Source of the DNA: CAYUCE01 sp964443275
Lineage (GTDB): Bacteria; Bipolaricaulota; Bipolaricaulia; CAYUCE01
NCBI GenBank assembly: GCA_964443275.1
Contig: CAYUCE010000025.1
Span: 1-23,739 of the forward strand
Direction of reading: 5' to 3'
Length of the DNA stretch: 23,739 bases
Made by a program: the position numbers and the translations under genes. The notes beneath the pieces were generated by a model, which was not told the origin of the DNA, ran no database searches, and saw nothing but the letters and a program-made list of their open reading frames with translations. Below, piece by piece: positions 23,247-23,739 of the stretch. Positions within the stretch are counted from its first letter, which is position 1, and each line of letters opens with the position of its first letter.

Positions 23247-23254
23247 GTGGTGCT

Positions 23255-23342
23255 GGAGGGATGTCCGAATGGCAAGGAGCCGGTCTCGAAAACCGGTAAG
23301 GCCACACTGGCCCTCTGGGTTCGAATCCCAGTCCCTCCGCCA
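23255..23342 (+). tRNA. tRNA-Ser(CGA)
   Basis: Acceptor GGAGGGA pairs with TCCCTCC and discriminator G; CCA is encoded. The anticodon arm is CCGGT-CTCGAAA-ACCGG, anticodon CGA, reading UCG. The long variable arm GGCC-acact-GGCC and the T arm with GTTCGAA are those of a class II serine tRNA. Confidence 0.96.
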
Positions 23343-23343
23343 T

Positions 23344-23421
23344 TCTGCTCCGCTTCTACGAAGCTACGAAGGAGCGTAGTAGAGGCTTGCGAAGCAGAGA
23401 GTTCCACAGGAGCGGAGCAGA
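23344..23421. repeat. structured inverted-repeat element next to tRNA-Ser
   Basis: TCTGCTCCGCT (23344-23354) and AGCGGAGCAGA (23411-23421) are perfect inverted arms of 11 bp, extending to 13 with a G-U. Inside are smaller hairpins: CTACG (23364-23368)/CGTAG (23375-23379) and GCTT-gcg-AAGC (23385-23395). It starts 2 nt after the tRNA CCA. It looks like a short mobile or palindromic repeat that settled at a tRNA 3' end; similar GC-rich words recur at 23471-23492. Confidence 0.6.
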
Positions 23422-23494
23422 GATCACAGCAATGGTTTTAAAGACTTAAAGTGGCTATTGGGTGATGGTGCTACGGAGCTTGAAGCGAAGTAGA

Positions 23495-23511
23495 CCCAGG
23501 TCCCTCCACCA
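23495..23511 (+). pseudogene. degenerate copy of a tRNA-Ser 3' end
   Basis: CCCAGGTCCCTCCACCA differs from the end of tRNA-Ser(CGA) at 23327-23342 by one inserted G and one G-to-A change. No matching tRNA body precedes it. It may mark a duplicated tRNA end left by an insertion, or a lost tRNA gene. Confidence 0.45.
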
Positions 23512-23531
23512 CTAATGCTGATAAGCAATTT

Positions 23532-23609
23532 GCGCCTGTAGCTCAGTTCGGATAGAGCGACGGATTGCGGATCCGTAGGTCGGAGGTTCAAATCCTCCCA
23601 GGCGTGCCA
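23532..23609 (+). tRNA. tRNA-Arg(GCG)
   Basis: Cloverleaf: acceptor GCGCCTG/CAGGCGT (first pair G-U), D arm GCTC/GAGC, anticodon arm ACGGA-TTGCGGA-TCCGT with anticodon GCG, T arm GGAGG-TTCAAAT-CCTCC, discriminator G and encoded CCA. It reads CGC and CGU. Most bacteria use ACG (inosine) for this box, so G34 is unusual. Confidence 0.94.
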
Positions 23610-23635
23610 AATCTCTTATTTAAAAGCTATTAATT

Positions 23636-23726
23636 GGAGGGGTGGGTGAGTGGCCGAAACCGCCGGTTTGGAGAACCGGTGACGTGTTTTACGCGTCCGT
23701 GGGTTCGAATCCCACCCCCTCCGCCA
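23636..23726 (+). tRNA. tRNA-Ser(GGA)
   Basis: Acceptor GGAGGGG/CCCCTCC, discriminator G, encoded CCA. The anticodon arm CCGGT-TTGGAGA-ACCGG gives anticodon GGA, reading UCC and UCU. A long variable arm (GACGTG...CGCGTC) confirms a class II serine tRNA. Confidence 0.96.
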
Positions 23727-23739
23727 GGCCTGTGCTAGG
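23727..23739 (+). ncRNA. ffs: probable 5' end of the SRP RNA (cut by window edge)
   Basis: The last 13 bases, directly after tRNA-Ser CCA, end in GTGCTAGG, the conserved 5' segment of bacterial long SRP RNA (CCGTGCTAGGTGGGGA in Bacillus). A serine tRNA immediately before the SRP RNA gene is a common Firmicutes arrangement. Too little is in the window to confirm. Confidence 0.45.

Noticed and set aside
23247..23441. 64-residue ORF over tRNA-Ser(CGA)
   Set aside because: It runs through a tRNA gene and a repeat, so it is not coding.

Overview
This window looks like chromosomal core and accessory metabolism of a bacterium, moderately AT-leaning, probably an anaerobic Gram-positive-type lineage (Firmicutes-like or a deep actinobacterial relative). 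The evidence is the yicC-remA-gmk order, a Firmicutes-style S1 gene, ThiN-type thiamine pyrophosphokinase, a TPP riboswitch, a DUF501 gene, and a tRNA cluster apparently leading into an SRP RNA. The taxon cannot be fixed from the sequence alone. No phage, IS element or CRISPR array is visible. Almost all DNA is coding and most genes are intact.

Region 1 (1-4234, + strand) is a thiamine module. After the tail of an unidentified gene comes thiN. A sigma-A-type promoter sits on the thiN stop codon, followed by a TPP riboswitch and an ABC importer in the order permease-binding protein-ATPase (ThiX/ThiY/ThiZ-like, for a thiamine pyrimidine precursor). A SAM methyltransferase gene overlaps the end of the ATPase gene. 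Region 2 (4261-6056, + strand) carries an archaeal/eukaryotic-type histidyl-tRNA synthetase and aspartate 1-decarboxylase (panD).

Region 3 (6257-12920, - strand) is a very compact hopanoid operon. Its order of transcription is polyprenyl diphosphate synthase, hpnH, hpnG, squalene-hopene cyclase, ispH, a YjbQ-family thiamine-phosphate-synthase-like gene, then a cysteine-rich DUF116 gene. It links isoprenoid precursor supply (IspH), chain elongation, cyclisation and side-chain extension with adenosine. No squalene synthase gene is present in the window. Immediately upstream on the same strand (13051-14958) is a membrane histidine kinase/NarL-type regulator pair whose receiver domain has lost the usual acidic pair. 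A direct repeat lies in the gap between the pair and the hopanoid operon.

Region 4 (15164-19427, + strand) holds recF, a DUF721/DciA-like gene with a zinc ribbon, a six-domain S1 protein behind a structured leader, and plsY. Region 5 (19446-22436, - strand) holds a MEMO-family gene, yicC, remA/DUF370, gmk (with Arg in place of the P-loop Lys) and acpS. Region 6 (22612-23739, + strand) holds a DUF501 gene divergent from the MEMO gene, then tRNA-Ser(CGA), tRNA-Arg(GCG), tRNA-Ser(GGA) and what appears to be the first bases of the SRP RNA. A structured repeat and a degenerate tRNA 3' end sit between the first two tRNAs.
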